A stretch of 9,241 nt of DNA from Ruminococcaceae bacterium UBA5401. GTDB taxonomy: Bacteria; Bacillota; Clostridia; Oscillospirales; Acutalibacteraceae. The stretch is taken from positions 1 to 9,241 of the forward strand of contig DHOB01000060.1 in assembly GCA_002409675.1 (NCBI GenBank), read 5' to 3'. Below the pieces are notes generated by a model. That model was not told the origin of the DNA. It searched no databases and worked only from the letters and a program-made list of their open reading frames with translations. Both the position numbers and the translations under genes were made by a program. Below are positions 1 to 6,227 of this stretch, one piece after another; the first letter of the stretch is position 1, and each line of letters opens with the position of its first letter.

Positions 1-719
1 AGGACAGGACCTTTACCTATATCCCGAAGCTCGACCCCGCCGCATTCACGAAAGATGCGGATTATTTTTATATCTGCATGAACAACACCATCTACGGCAC
101 GGTCTACCACACGCTGCCGGAGACCGGGAACGTGCCGCTCGTGGCGGATATCTCCTCCTGCGCGCTGAGCCGGCCGATGGACGTTTCGCGCTTCGGGCTG
201 CTTTTCGCCGGCGCGCAGAAAAACATGGGCCCCGCCGGCCTGACTGTCGTGATCCTCCGGGAGGATCTGATCGGCCATGCGATGGAGAAGACGCCGACCA
301 TGTTCAACTACAAGACCCACGCCGACCACGGCTCCATGTTCAACACGCCGCCGTGCTACGCCATCTACATCTGCGGCCTGGTGCTCGACTGGCTCAAGAA
401 CACCGTGGGCGGCCTGGAAGAGATGGAGAAAATCAACCGCAGGAAGGCGGGCCTCCTCTACGATTTTCTCGACCGCTCGAAGCTGTTCCGCGGCACCGTG
501 GTGCCGGAGGACCGCTCGCTGATGAACGTGCCGTTCGTGACGGACAGCGAGGCGCTCAATGCAAAATTCGTGGCCGAAGCGGCCGAAAACGGCATGGTCA
601 ACCTGAAGGGCCACCGCACGGTCGGCGGCATGCGCGCGTCCCTCTACAACGCCATGCCGGTCGAAGGGGTGGAAAAGCTGGTCGATTTCATGCAGAAATT
701 TGAAAAGGCAAACGCCTGA
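1..719 (+). CDS. serC: Phosphoserine aminotransferase (partial, N-terminus outside window)
   Basis: PLP-dependent cytosolic enzyme that converts 3-phosphohydroxypyruvate and glutamate to phosphoserine and 2-oxoglutarate, the second step of serine synthesis. The reading frame is open from base 3 with no start, so the gene enters from the left; 238 residues are visible against about 360 in the family, so roughly the first third is missing. What is seen: an NNTIYGT segment, then ADISSCALSRPMDVSRFG and the PLP-lysine motif AGAQKNMGPAG, with the Schiff-base lysine codon at 219-221. The C-terminal part includes the KGHRTVGGMRAS block near 607-640, typical of SerC. It ends at TGA 717-719, 18 bp before serA on the same strand, so the two are very probably one operon. 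The ATG at 78 is internal, not a start, because SerC homology runs upstream of it. Identification is firm. Confidence 0.95.
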   Translation, partial: DRTFTYIPKLDPAAFTKDADYFYICMNNTIYGTVYHTLPETGNVPLVADISSCALSRPMDVSRFGLLFAGAQKNMGPAGLTVVILREDLIGHAMEKTPTMFNYKTHADHGSMFNTPPCYAIYICGLVLDWLKNTVGGLEEMEKINRRKAGLLYDFLDRSKLFRGTVVPEDRSLMNVPFVTDSEALNAKFVAEAAENGMVNLKGHRTVGGMRASLYNAMPVEGVEKLVDFMQKFEKANA

Positions 720-737
720 GCGCGGGAGGGGAAAACG

Positions 738-1910
738 ATGTTTCACATAAAGTGCCTGAACAAAATCTCAAGGGCCGGGACGGGGCGTTTCGGCGAAAAC
801 TATACCTGCGGCGGCGACGTGGAAAATCCGGACGCGATTCTGGTGCGCTCCGCGCCCCTGCACGACGCGGCCTTTGCCAAGAACCTGCTGGCCATCGCGC
901 GCGCGGGGGCGGGCGTCAACAACATCCCGCTGGAGCGCTGCAGCGGGCAGGGCATCGCGGTCTTCAACACGCCGGGCGCAAACGCCAACGCGGTGGCGGA
1001 GCTGGTGGTCGCCGCGCTGCTGCTCTCTTCCCGCAGGATTCTCGCCGGCGCGGCGTGGTGCGGGACGCTGAAGGGCAGGGGCCCGCAGGTGGCCCCGCTG
1101 ATTGAAAAGGGGAAAAGCCGCTTCGCCGGGCCGGAGATCCGCGGCAAGACGCTCGGCGTGATCGGCCTGGGGGCCGTCGGCACCCTGGTGGCGAACGCGG
1201 GGCACGCCCTCGGCATGGAGGTGTACGGCTACGACCCGTACCTTTCGGTGGATTCGGCCTGGCGGCTTTCCCGCGGGGTGCGGCACGCCCGCTCGCTGGA
1301 CGCGGTCTACAAAAGCGCGGACTACGTGACCGTGCACGTGCCGCTTCTGCCGGAGACGGAGCACATGATCGGCGCGGACGCCGTCGCCAAAATGAAGCGG
1401 GGGGTCCGGCTGCTGAACTTCGCGCGCGGCGGCCTCGTGGATTCCGCGGCGGTGCTCGGCGGCCTGCGCTCCGGAAAAATCGCGCGCTATGCGACCGATT
1501 TTCCGGACGAGAGCCTGCTCGGCGAAGAGAACGTGATCGCGCTGCCGCACCTGGGCGCCTCCACCCCGGAATCGGAGGACAACTGCGCGCGCATGGCGGC
1601 CGACGAGCTGATGGATTACCTGGAGGACGGGAACATCCGCAACTCCGTGAACCTGCCGGCGGTCTCCATGGCGCGCACGAAGGGCTGCACGCGCATCTGC
1701 CTGATTCACAGGAACATCCCGAACACCATCAGCCGGCTTTCCGGCATTCTGGCGAAGGCCGGCATCAATATCGAGAACATGCAGAGCCGCGCGAAAAAAG
1801 CATACGCCTACACCATTTTGGATGTGACGGGGGCCGTTTCCGGCTCCACCGCCGGCAATCTGGAGGCCGTGCCGGAGATTATCCGCGCGCGAGTCCTCGC
1901 GGCGGAATAG
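738..1910 (+). CDS. serA: D-3-phosphoglycerate dehydrogenase, short ACT-domain type
   Basis: Cytosolic NAD-dependent oxidoreductase that converts 3-phosphoglycerate to 3-phosphohydroxypyruvate, the first step of serine synthesis, whose product feeds the SerC encoded just upstream. 390 residues. The N-terminal catalytic part carries the family stretch ENPDAILVRSA (29-39). The Rossmann motif is GLGAVG (143-148), with an acidic end at YGYDP. The catalytic trio can be placed at Arg230 (NFARGGLVD), Glu258 (DFPDES) and His271 (PHLGAST). A C-terminal ACT domain follows (about 318-390; HRNIPNTISRLSGILAKAGI), the usual site for serine or amino-acid feedback; the large intervening domain of long SerA forms is absent. 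The start is ATG 738, six bases after a GGGAGGGG ribosome binding site (724-731). It ends before a strong hairpin terminator. Other D-2-hydroxyacid dehydrogenases look similar, but the serC neighbour and ACT domain make SerA the clear choice. Confidence 0.93.
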   Translation: MFHIKCLNKISRAGTGRFGENYTCGGDVENPDAILVRSAPLHDAAFAKNLLAIARAGAGVNNIPLERCSGQGIAVFNTPGANANAVAELVVAALLLSSRRILAGAAWCGTLKGRGPQVAPLIEKGKSRFAGPEIRGKTLGVIGLGAVGTLVANAGHALGMEVYGYDPYLSVDSAWRLSRGVRHARSLDAVYKSADYVTVHVPLLPETEHMIGADAVAKMKRGVRLLNFARGGLVDSAAVLGGLRSGKIARYATDFPDESLLGEENVIALPHLGASTPESEDNCARMAADELMDYLEDGNIRNSVNLPAVSMARTKGCTRICLIHRNIPNTISRLSGILAKAGINIENMQSRAKKAYAYTILDVTGAVSGSTAGNLEAVPEIIRARVLAAE

Positions 1911-1949
1911 ACCGCCCTGCTTTTCCCGGCCTGGGGAACAGCGGCAGAC

Positions 1950-1991
1950 AAAATCCCCGCGGAACCGTTTCGGCGGCTCTGCGGGGATTTT
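1950..1991. terminator. Bidirectional intrinsic terminator between serA and the kinase gene
   Basis: Perfect 11-bp inverted repeat AAAATCCCCGC (1950-1960) and GCGGGGATTTT (1981-1991) with a 20-nt loop. The right arm is followed by T on the plus strand, giving ATTTTT; on the minus strand the arm ends in TTTT. It sits between the convergent serA (ends 1910) and kinase gene (ends 2004), so it can stop transcription from both sides. Confidence 0.88.
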
Positions 1992-2003
1992 TGGCGGTGA
2001 TTT

Positions 2004-2975
2004 TCACCGGGTGAACACATAGACCAGCAGCAACGCGGCCGCCGCGGCCGCAAGGACGGCGACCAGCAGGACCAGCCGGTTGAAGCGCCGGCTTTTCGTC
2101 ACGGAAATCATCGGCGGATCGGGCCGGTCCGCATCGCTCAGATCGACCCGGTCCAGGTTGCGCAGGTCCTCGGCCATCTCGCGGGCCGTGCGGTACCGCT
2201 CTTCCTTTCTCCTGCGCATGGCCCGGCAGACGCAGGCCCAGACGCCGGGATGCAGGCCGGGCCTTATCTCGGTCAGCGGCTTCGGCTTTGAGGTGAGGTG
2301 CTGGTACATGACCGTCATGGGGTTGTCGCCGGTATAGGGGGGCCTGCCAGCAATCATGTGGTACAGCAGGCATCCCACGGCGTAGATGTCGCTTCTTCCG
2401 TCGCCGCGTTCCCCCCTGATCTGCTCGGGGGACATGTATTCCGGCGTGCCGATCAGCCCGGAGAAACCCCGCCAGGTCACGCGGGGGGAACTGCTCGTCA
2501 TGGCGATGCCGAAATCGAGGACTTTGAGGCGGCCGTCGCTGCCGACCATCAGGTTTTCCGGCTTGATGTCGCGGTGGTAGACGCCCTTTTTATGGCAGTA
2601 ATCGAGGGCCTCCAGCAGGCTGGCGACCATCTCGACGCTCTGTTCGACGGGCGGAAGATTTTTTCCGTCGAGAAGGGCGGCGAGGTTTTCCCCCTCCACA
2701 TAATCGAAGACGAGGTAGGGGGGATTTTCCTCGGAAAAATCAATGGCCACAATGAGGTCCGGGTGATGCAGCAGCCTGCCGATGGATACTTCCCGCCGGA
2801 ACCGTTCATACACGGCGGGGTCCCCGAGCTGGCTGAGCCCGGGCAGCTTGAGGGCGACCCTTCTGCCCGCCCGCAGGTCGTCCGCCAGGTAGGTGTTCGC
2901 AAACCCCCCGTGGCCGAGCAGCTTTACGACCCGGTATCTTCCGCCGATGACGGTTCCGGCTTGCGGTGGCAGCAT
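2004..2975 (-). CDS. Membrane-anchored Hanks-type serine/threonine protein kinase, no sensor domain
   Basis: Predicted to phosphorylate Ser/Thr on proteins from the cytosolic face of the membrane. 323 residues. Kinase signatures in order: glycine loop GHGGFANTY (21-29), ATP-binding Lys43 (VALKL), Glu62 (REVSIG), catalytic loop HRDIKPEN (134-141), metal-binding DFG (154-156), activation segment with GTPEYMSPE (176-184) and DIYAVGCLLYHMI. A charged linker follows, then one hydrophobic helix (about 300-319), and the chain ends at once with TR. PrkC-type kinases usually carry PASTA repeats outside the membrane; none exist here. The start is ATG 2975 with GGAAGGGA (2983-2990) seven bases upstream; the frame stays open to 3239, but that extension lies antisense-in-phase over the PII gene and is not kinase-like. 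It lies 46 bp downstream of PII on the same strand, probably co-transcribed. The substrate is unknown; PII and the permease are candidates by position only. Confidence 0.93.
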   Translation of the reverse strand: MLPPQAGTVIGGRYRVVKLLGHGGFANTYLADDLRAGRRVALKLPGLSQLGDPAVYERFRREVSIGRLLHHPDLIVAIDFSEENPPYLVFDYVEGENLAALLDGKNLPPVEQSVEMVASLLEALDYCHKKGVYHRDIKPENLMVGSDGRLKVLDFGIAMTSSSPRVTWRGFSGLIGTPEYMSPEQIRGERGDGRSDIYAVGCLLYHMIAGRPPYTGDNPMTVMYQHLTSKPKPLTEIRPGLHPGVWACVCRAMRRRKEERYRTAREMAEDLRNLDRVDLSDADRPDPPMISVTKSRRFNRLVLLVAVLAAAAAALLLVYVFTR

Positions 2976-3021
2976 GGGCTGTTCCCTTCCATCCAAATTG
3001 ATTTCCGGGCGGCGCGGAGGT

Positions 3022-3363
3022 TCAGATCGCCGCGTTTCCCGTTTCCCCGGTCCGGATGCGGATCGCTTCCGTGACGGGGGAAACGAAGATCTTCCCGTCC
3101 CCGATTTCGCCCGTCTTGGCCGCGCCGATGATGGCCGCGACAATTTCCCTGACCTTTTCTTCGGGGACGACCGTCTCCACTTTCGTTTTGGGGAGCAGGT
3201 TGATGTTGAGCTCCGTGTTCCAGCCGAGCTCTTCGGCATGGCCTTTCTGAAGGCCGCACCCGATGACCTCGGTCACCGTCATGCCGTGCACCCCGAAATC
3301 CGAAAGAGCGTCTTTTACCGCCGAAACCCTGTTCGGGCGGATGATGCATTCCACTTTGACCAT
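3022..3363 (-). CDS. PII family nitrogen/carbon signalling protein (GlnB/GlnK-like) with divergent T-loop
   Basis: Trimeric cytosolic sensor that binds ATP/ADP and 2-oxoglutarate and controls transporters, enzymes or regulators through its T-loop. 113 residues, against the usual 112. Conserved: IIRPNRVSAVKDAL at the N-terminus, GMTVTEV, Gln39-Lys40-Gly41, LLPKTKVE (Lys59, matching E. coli Lys58), GEIGDGKIFV (Lys91, matching Lys90) and the C-terminal signature AIRIRTGETG (Arg102, Arg104). The nucleotide-binding residues are therefore intact. The T-loop (about 41-56, GHAEELGWNTELNINL) is unusual: one residue longer, no Tyr at the uridylylation position (Leu52), and Thr50 where cyanobacterial Ser49 aligns. 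The start is ATG 3363; GGAAAGG (3374-3380) could be the ribosome binding site. A GTG at 3387 would add eight residues outside the family. No amtB or glnA is adjacent; instead it lies between PP2C and kinase genes, with its own promoter at 3421-3449. Confidence 0.94.
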   Translation of the reverse strand: MVKVECIIRPNRVSAVKDALSDFGVHGMTVTEVIGCGLQKGHAEELGWNTELNINLLPKTKVETVVPEEKVREIVAAIIGAAKTGEIGDGKIFVSPVTEAIRIRTGETGNAAI

Positions 3364-3420
3364 GTTCCTGCCGCCTTTCCATACCACGACGCGACTTTCC
3401 GCGAGGAAAACGTTGGAGAG

Positions 3421-3449
3421 ATTATAGCACTTTTTTCCGCCGCTTTCAA
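3421..3449 (-). promoter_or_regulatory. Sigma-A-type promoter for the PII-kinase pair
   Basis: On the minus strand, -35 TTGAAA (3444-3449), a 17-bp spacer and a perfect -10 TATAAT (3421-3426). Transcription would begin near 3414, giving a leader of about 50 nt before the PII ATG at 3363. It lies just past the phosphatase stop codon (3466), so PII and the kinase can be expressed separately from the permease and phosphatase. No terminator with a U-tract is visible on the minus strand here, so read-through from upstream also remains possible. Confidence 0.78.
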
Positions 3450-3465
3450 TTCCGGCTCCGGCGCG

Positions 3466-4245
3466 TCAGGCTCTGGGGTCAATCAGCATCACGGTCATAT
3501 TGTCTTCCCCGCCCCGCTCGTTTGCGGTTTCGACCAGCTTTTCGACGCCCGCCGGGCTTTTTCCCATGCCCAGAAGGAACGCCCGGATTTCTTCTTCCGA
3601 AAGATGCTCGAAGATTCCGTCCGTGGACATAAAGAACAAATCGCCGGTCTGGACGTTCCCGGAATAAAAATCGGGCGGAAGGATGGGCTGCTCGCCGAGG
3701 GAACGGAGGAGCACATGCCGGTTCGGGTGGGTCCGGGCCTGCTCTTTTGTGAGAAAGCCCACCCGCATCAGCATCCCGACCAGGCTGTGGTCTTTGGTGA
3801 GCTGGATGAAGTGCCCGTCCCTCAGAAGAAACGCCTTCGAGTCCCCCACGTGCGTGATGTAAAATCTGCCGTCTTTCAAAAGCAGGGCGGTCAGCGTGCA
3901 CATCATTTTGTTGCAGCTTCCGGCGGCTTCGGAAAGGTCGTAAAGGTGCAGGGCGGTCTGCTCGTAGGCCGCTTTAAAGCGCTCCGAAGTCCGGCTTGGG
4001 TAATTCCCGAAATAATACTCCTGAAGCAGGACGTTCACAGCCTCGGCGCTTGCCACTTCGCCCGCCCGGGAGCCGCCGACCCCGTCGGAAACCGCAAAAA
4101 GACTGCCCAGAGCCTCCCGGACAGCTTGGTTTTCAGGGATATAATAGCCGCAGTAATCCTCGTTTTTTTTGCGTCTGCGCCCCTTGTCCGTGCAGTACTG
4201 GACCCATATCTGCGTGTCTAGCTTGTTCCTGAATACGGTGCCCAT
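3466..4245 (-). CDS. PP2C-family (PrpC-type) serine/threonine protein phosphatase
   Basis: Metal-dependent cytosolic phosphatase that removes phosphate from Ser/Thr, normally opposing a Hanks-type kinase. 259 residues, one PP2C domain, no extra domain. Motifs: TDKGRRRKKNED (19-30, metal and phosphate ligands), FAVSDGVGGSRAGEVAS (50-66, Asp54), THVGDSKAFLLRDG (131-144, Asp135), LTKDHS, MSTDGIFEHLSEEE (206-219, Asp209) and GGEDNMTVMLI (245-255, Asp248). All metal-binding aspartates are present. The segment that usually reads GMGTT is replaced by KMMCTLTALL (113-122). The start at ATG 4245 is supported because an in-frame TGA lies 7-9 bases upstream; the ribosome binding site is poor (GGGGG about 15 bases away), hinting at weak or coupled translation. 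It starts 45 bp after the permease stop with no clear promoter or terminator between, so it is probably on the permease transcript. It is the obvious antagonist of the kinase at 2004-2975. Confidence 0.94.
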   Translation of the reverse strand: MGTVFRNKLDTQIWVQYCTDKGRRRKKNEDYCGYYIPENQAVREALGSLFAVSDGVGGSRAGEVASAEAVNVLLQEYYFGNYPSRTSERFKAAYEQTALHLYDLSEAAGSCNKMMCTLTALLLKDGRFYITHVGDSKAFLLRDGHFIQLTKDHSLVGMLMRVGFLTKEQARTHPNRHVLLRSLGEQPILPPDFYSGNVQTGDLFFMSTDGIFEHLSEEEIRAFLLGMGKSPAGVEKLVETANERGGEDNMTVMLIDPRA

Positions 4246-4290
4246 CTGCTGTCAGCGCCCCCAAACGGTTTTCTTTTCCGGCGTCCGCTC

Positions 4291-5805
4291 TTACTGCGCA
4301 CTGGCGGCGTTTTTGTCCACCAGGATATCTTTGCCGGCTTTTCTGCTGTGGACGCGGAAATAAACGGTTCCGACCGCCAGCCATGCGAGCGAAGCGCCGA
4401 TGGCGAGCACGGCCGACACCTTGGTCGAGCCGCCCGAGAGGATCCCCATGACGACGACTGCGACCAGCATGCCGGCGTTGGCGAGCATGCCGAGGACCGG
4501 GACCACGACGGCCGTCAGCGGGTTCCTCTTGGGGCGGCGCGCCTGCGCCACCAGGGCGATGAGGTTCGTCATGCCGTAAAGCAGGAAGGTGCCGATGTTG
4601 GAGATCAGCGTGACGGCGGTCAGCGCCGTGATGTTGATGACGGACAGGGCACCCACGGCGGCGGAAACGACGGTGATGCTCCGGACGGCGTTGTAGGGCG
4701 TGGCGTACTTTCCGTGCAGGGCGTTCAGCACGGTCGGCATTTCGTCGTCCTTGGCCATGGCATAGGTCACGCGGACTCCGGTGTTCATGCAGGAGAGCGT
4801 GCTCCCGACCACCGCGATCGCGACGGAGATGGCCACGAGAATCATGCAGGTGAACCCGGAGCCGTGCAGAAGCGTGTCGCCGAGGTTCTGCATCATGTCG
4901 CCGATCGGCGCGCTGGACACGGCGGCTGCGGCGTATCCGTGTTTGCCGTTGACCGTATAGGAAGTGTTGATCCAGCCGTTGGTCGCGATGTATTCGAGAA
5001 AATAGAAAACCAGGCCCTGCAGCAGCAGGGACAGAACGGTTCCACGGCTCACGCATTTCACCGATTTTGATTCGGCGGCGAGGGCGGTTGCCGACTCAAA
5101 CCCCACCAGGACCAGGATGGAGATGGTGGACTGGAAAAGCATCCCCGAAAAGCTGTGCGGAACGATGATGTCCAGCATGGTTTTATGGACGAAGACCACG
5201 TGCTGCGGGTTTGCGGCCCGGTATGCGATGGCGAGCACGGAGATGAAGATGATGGTCACCATCTGAATGACGTTGACGATGATGCTGAAGGCCGTCGACC
5301 CGGTCACGCCGTGGAATGCGATAAAGCCCGTCGCCGCGGCCAGGGCGACCGCGATGAGCATCTGGACCGGGATGGAAAGGGCGATGCCGAACTGCCCGGC
5401 GATGTAGCCGATGAGCACCGCGAACATGCCCGCCATCAGCCCCGGATAGACCCAGTAGTAAAGATGGGAGAACCACCCGACCACAAACTTGTAGACGCGC
5501 GAGAAGACAGAGAGCTTCTCGGTGGACATGAACGCCTGTTCGGCAAAATAGTAGGAGCTCCCGGTCCCGGCTTCCGGGTACAGGGTCGCGAGCTTCGCGT
5601 AGGAAATCGCCGTCAGCAGCGCCAGAACCAGCGCGAGCGCGAGTCCGGGGAACATATCCATGGCCGTGGACCTGCCCGCGACGGTCTGCGCCGCCTGCAT
5701 CTGAAACGTGAGCCACAGAAACGCCCCCGGCGCAATCAGCGCCATGGCGTTCATGGTGACCCCGGTCAGTCCGAGCGTCTTTTTCATCTGAACCTGCTTC
5801 GCCAT
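4291..5805 (-). CDS. APC-superfamily amino acid/polyamine-type permease
   Basis: Integral membrane secondary transporter, probably of amino acids or related amines; the substrate cannot be read from the sequence. 504 residues, normal for the family, with about twelve hydrophobic segments. The first helix carries NAMALIAPGAFLWLTFQMQA (19-38), the unwound substrate-site helix of APC proteins. ISYAKLATLYPEAGTGSSYY (67-86) is the typical family stretch at the end of helix 2, and SILVLVGFESATALAAES is the conserved helix 6 block. The C-terminal tail is short, charged and cytosolic (HSRKAGKDILVDKN). The start is ATG 5805, eight bases after a very strong AAGGAGGGG ribosome binding site (5814-5822). 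Upstream lie a hairpin and an intrinsic terminator in the same orientation, so expression may be attenuated. The PP2C gene follows 45 bp downstream. A regulatory link to the nearby PII is possible by analogy with AmtB-GlnK but is inference only. Confidence 0.9.
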   Translation of the reverse strand: MAKQVQMKKTLGLTGVTMNAMALIAPGAFLWLTFQMQAAQTVAGRSTAMDMFPGLALALVLALLTAISYAKLATLYPEAGTGSSYYFAEQAFMSTEKLSVFSRVYKFVVGWFSHLYYWVYPGLMAGMFAVLIGYIAGQFGIALSIPVQMLIAVALAAATGFIAFHGVTGSTAFSIIVNVIQMVTIIFISVLAIAYRAANPQHVVFVHKTMLDIIVPHSFSGMLFQSTISILVLVGFESATALAAESKSVKCVSRGTVLSLLLQGLVFYFLEYIATNGWINTSYTVNGKHGYAAAAVSSAPIGDMMQNLGDTLLHGSGFTCMILVAISVAIAVVGSTLSCMNTGVRVTYAMAKDDEMPTVLNALHGKYATPYNAVRSITVVSAAVGALSVINITALTAVTLISNIGTFLLYGMTNLIALVAQARRPKRNPLTAVVVPVLGMLANAGMLVAVVVMGILSGGSTKVSAVLAIGASLAWLAVGTVYFRVHSRKAGKDILVDKNAASAQ

Positions 5806-5838
5806 TTTAAAGACCCCTCCTTGGTGGATACAGCCAGA

Positions 5839-5869
5839 AAGCCCTTTCCGCCCGATGCGGAAAGGGCTT
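5839..5869 (-). repeat. Strong hairpin in the permease leader
   Basis: Perfect 13-bp inverted repeat (AAGCCCTTTCCGC, 5839-5851; complement 5857-5869) with a 5-nt loop, ending 17 bases before the permease ribosome binding site on the minus strand. Only three T residues follow it in that direction, so it is a weak terminator at best; an mRNA-stabilising or second attenuator stem is equally possible. Confidence 0.6.
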
Positions 5870-5920
5870 CGTTGCCCGTTTCACAAACAAGCTGAACTTC
5901 GGCGGCATGGCCGGGCATAT

Positions 5921-5960
5921 AAAAAAAGCCATAATCCCCCCTTTTTAGGGACTATGGCTT
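5921..5960 (-). terminator. Intrinsic terminator upstream of the permease (leader attenuator or sRNA end)
   Basis: On the minus strand, AAGCCATAGTCCC (5960-5948), a 9-nt loop and GGGATTATGGCTT (5938-5926) form a 13-bp stem followed by seven T (5927-5921). One pair is G-U on the minus-strand RNA but a mismatch (A-C) on the plus strand, so the element works toward the permease. The whole hairpin is further enclosed by complementary CCGGGCA (5979-5973) and TGCCCGG (5917-5911) segments. No minus-strand gene lies immediately upstream, which makes it a premature terminator or the end of a small RNA. Confidence 0.72.
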
Positions 5961-5985
5961 CATTGCCTTTTTGCCCGGAACGCCT

Positions 5986-6007
5986 CTCGATGAGGAACCT
6001 CATCAAG
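5986..6007 (-). repeat. Short leader hairpin
   Basis: CTTGATGAG (6007-5999) and CTCATCGAG (5994-5986) pair over nine positions, one of them U-G, around a 4-nt GUUC loop. It lies between the possible minus-strand promoter and the terminator, so it would be the first stem of that RNA. It does not match a riboswitch class that I recognise. Confidence 0.45.
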
Positions 6008-6036
6008 AATTTAATAAAATTTTATTGTAAATACAT

Positions 6037-6065
6037 ATTCTATCTGTTTCTCCGGCGGCCCGCAA
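6037..6065 (-). promoter_or_regulatory. Possible promoter for the permease leader / small RNA
   Basis: Minus-strand -35 TTGCGG (6060-6065), 17-bp spacer and -10 TAGAAT (6037-6042). The -10 matches five of six consensus bases, the -35 only the TTG. A start near 6030 would give an RNA of about 110 nt ending at the terminator at 5921, or the permease mRNA if that terminator is bypassed. Confidence 0.4.
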
Positions 6066-6227
6066 ATCCCGCCTTGGAAGGTTCTGGCTCAAAAAAATCC
6101 GTTATCGTGGAATATCTGTTTCTTAAATCGGGATATCGAAGAATATCGCCGGATTCAGGACAACCCTTAGCCGTTTTCTCATGGATGGGGACGGTCGGCC
6201 GCCGCCTTCCTTCACCGCCTGCCCGGT

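Noticed and set aside
768..1709. 313-codon minus-strand frame opposite serA
   Set aside because: Antisense shadow with Arg/His/Ala-rich composition and no motif.
2976..3239. N-terminal extension of the kinase to 3239
   Set aside because: The added 88 residues overlap the PII gene in another frame and are Arg/Ser-rich without similarity to kinases; the ATG at 2975 has a proper ribosome binding site.
3364..3387. GTG start for PII at 3387
   Set aside because: It would add eight residues that PII proteins do not have; the family N-terminus matches the ATG at 3363.
2298..4221. Long plus-strand frames (2298-3074 and 2893-4221) opposite the kinase, PII and phosphatase
   Set aside because: They are antisense to three genes with complete conserved motifs, and the second crosses gene boundaries and the PII promoter; no family resemblance.
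4348..5895. Plus-strand frames of 240 and 246 codons opposite the permease
   Set aside because: Extremely Asp/His/Gly/Arg-rich translations, the mirror image of a hydrophobic transporter; not proteins.
5881..6003. 40-codon minus-strand frame in the permease leader, considered as a leader peptide
   Set aside because: No Shine-Dalgarno before its ATG, no run of a regulatory amino acid, and it passes through the terminator stem.
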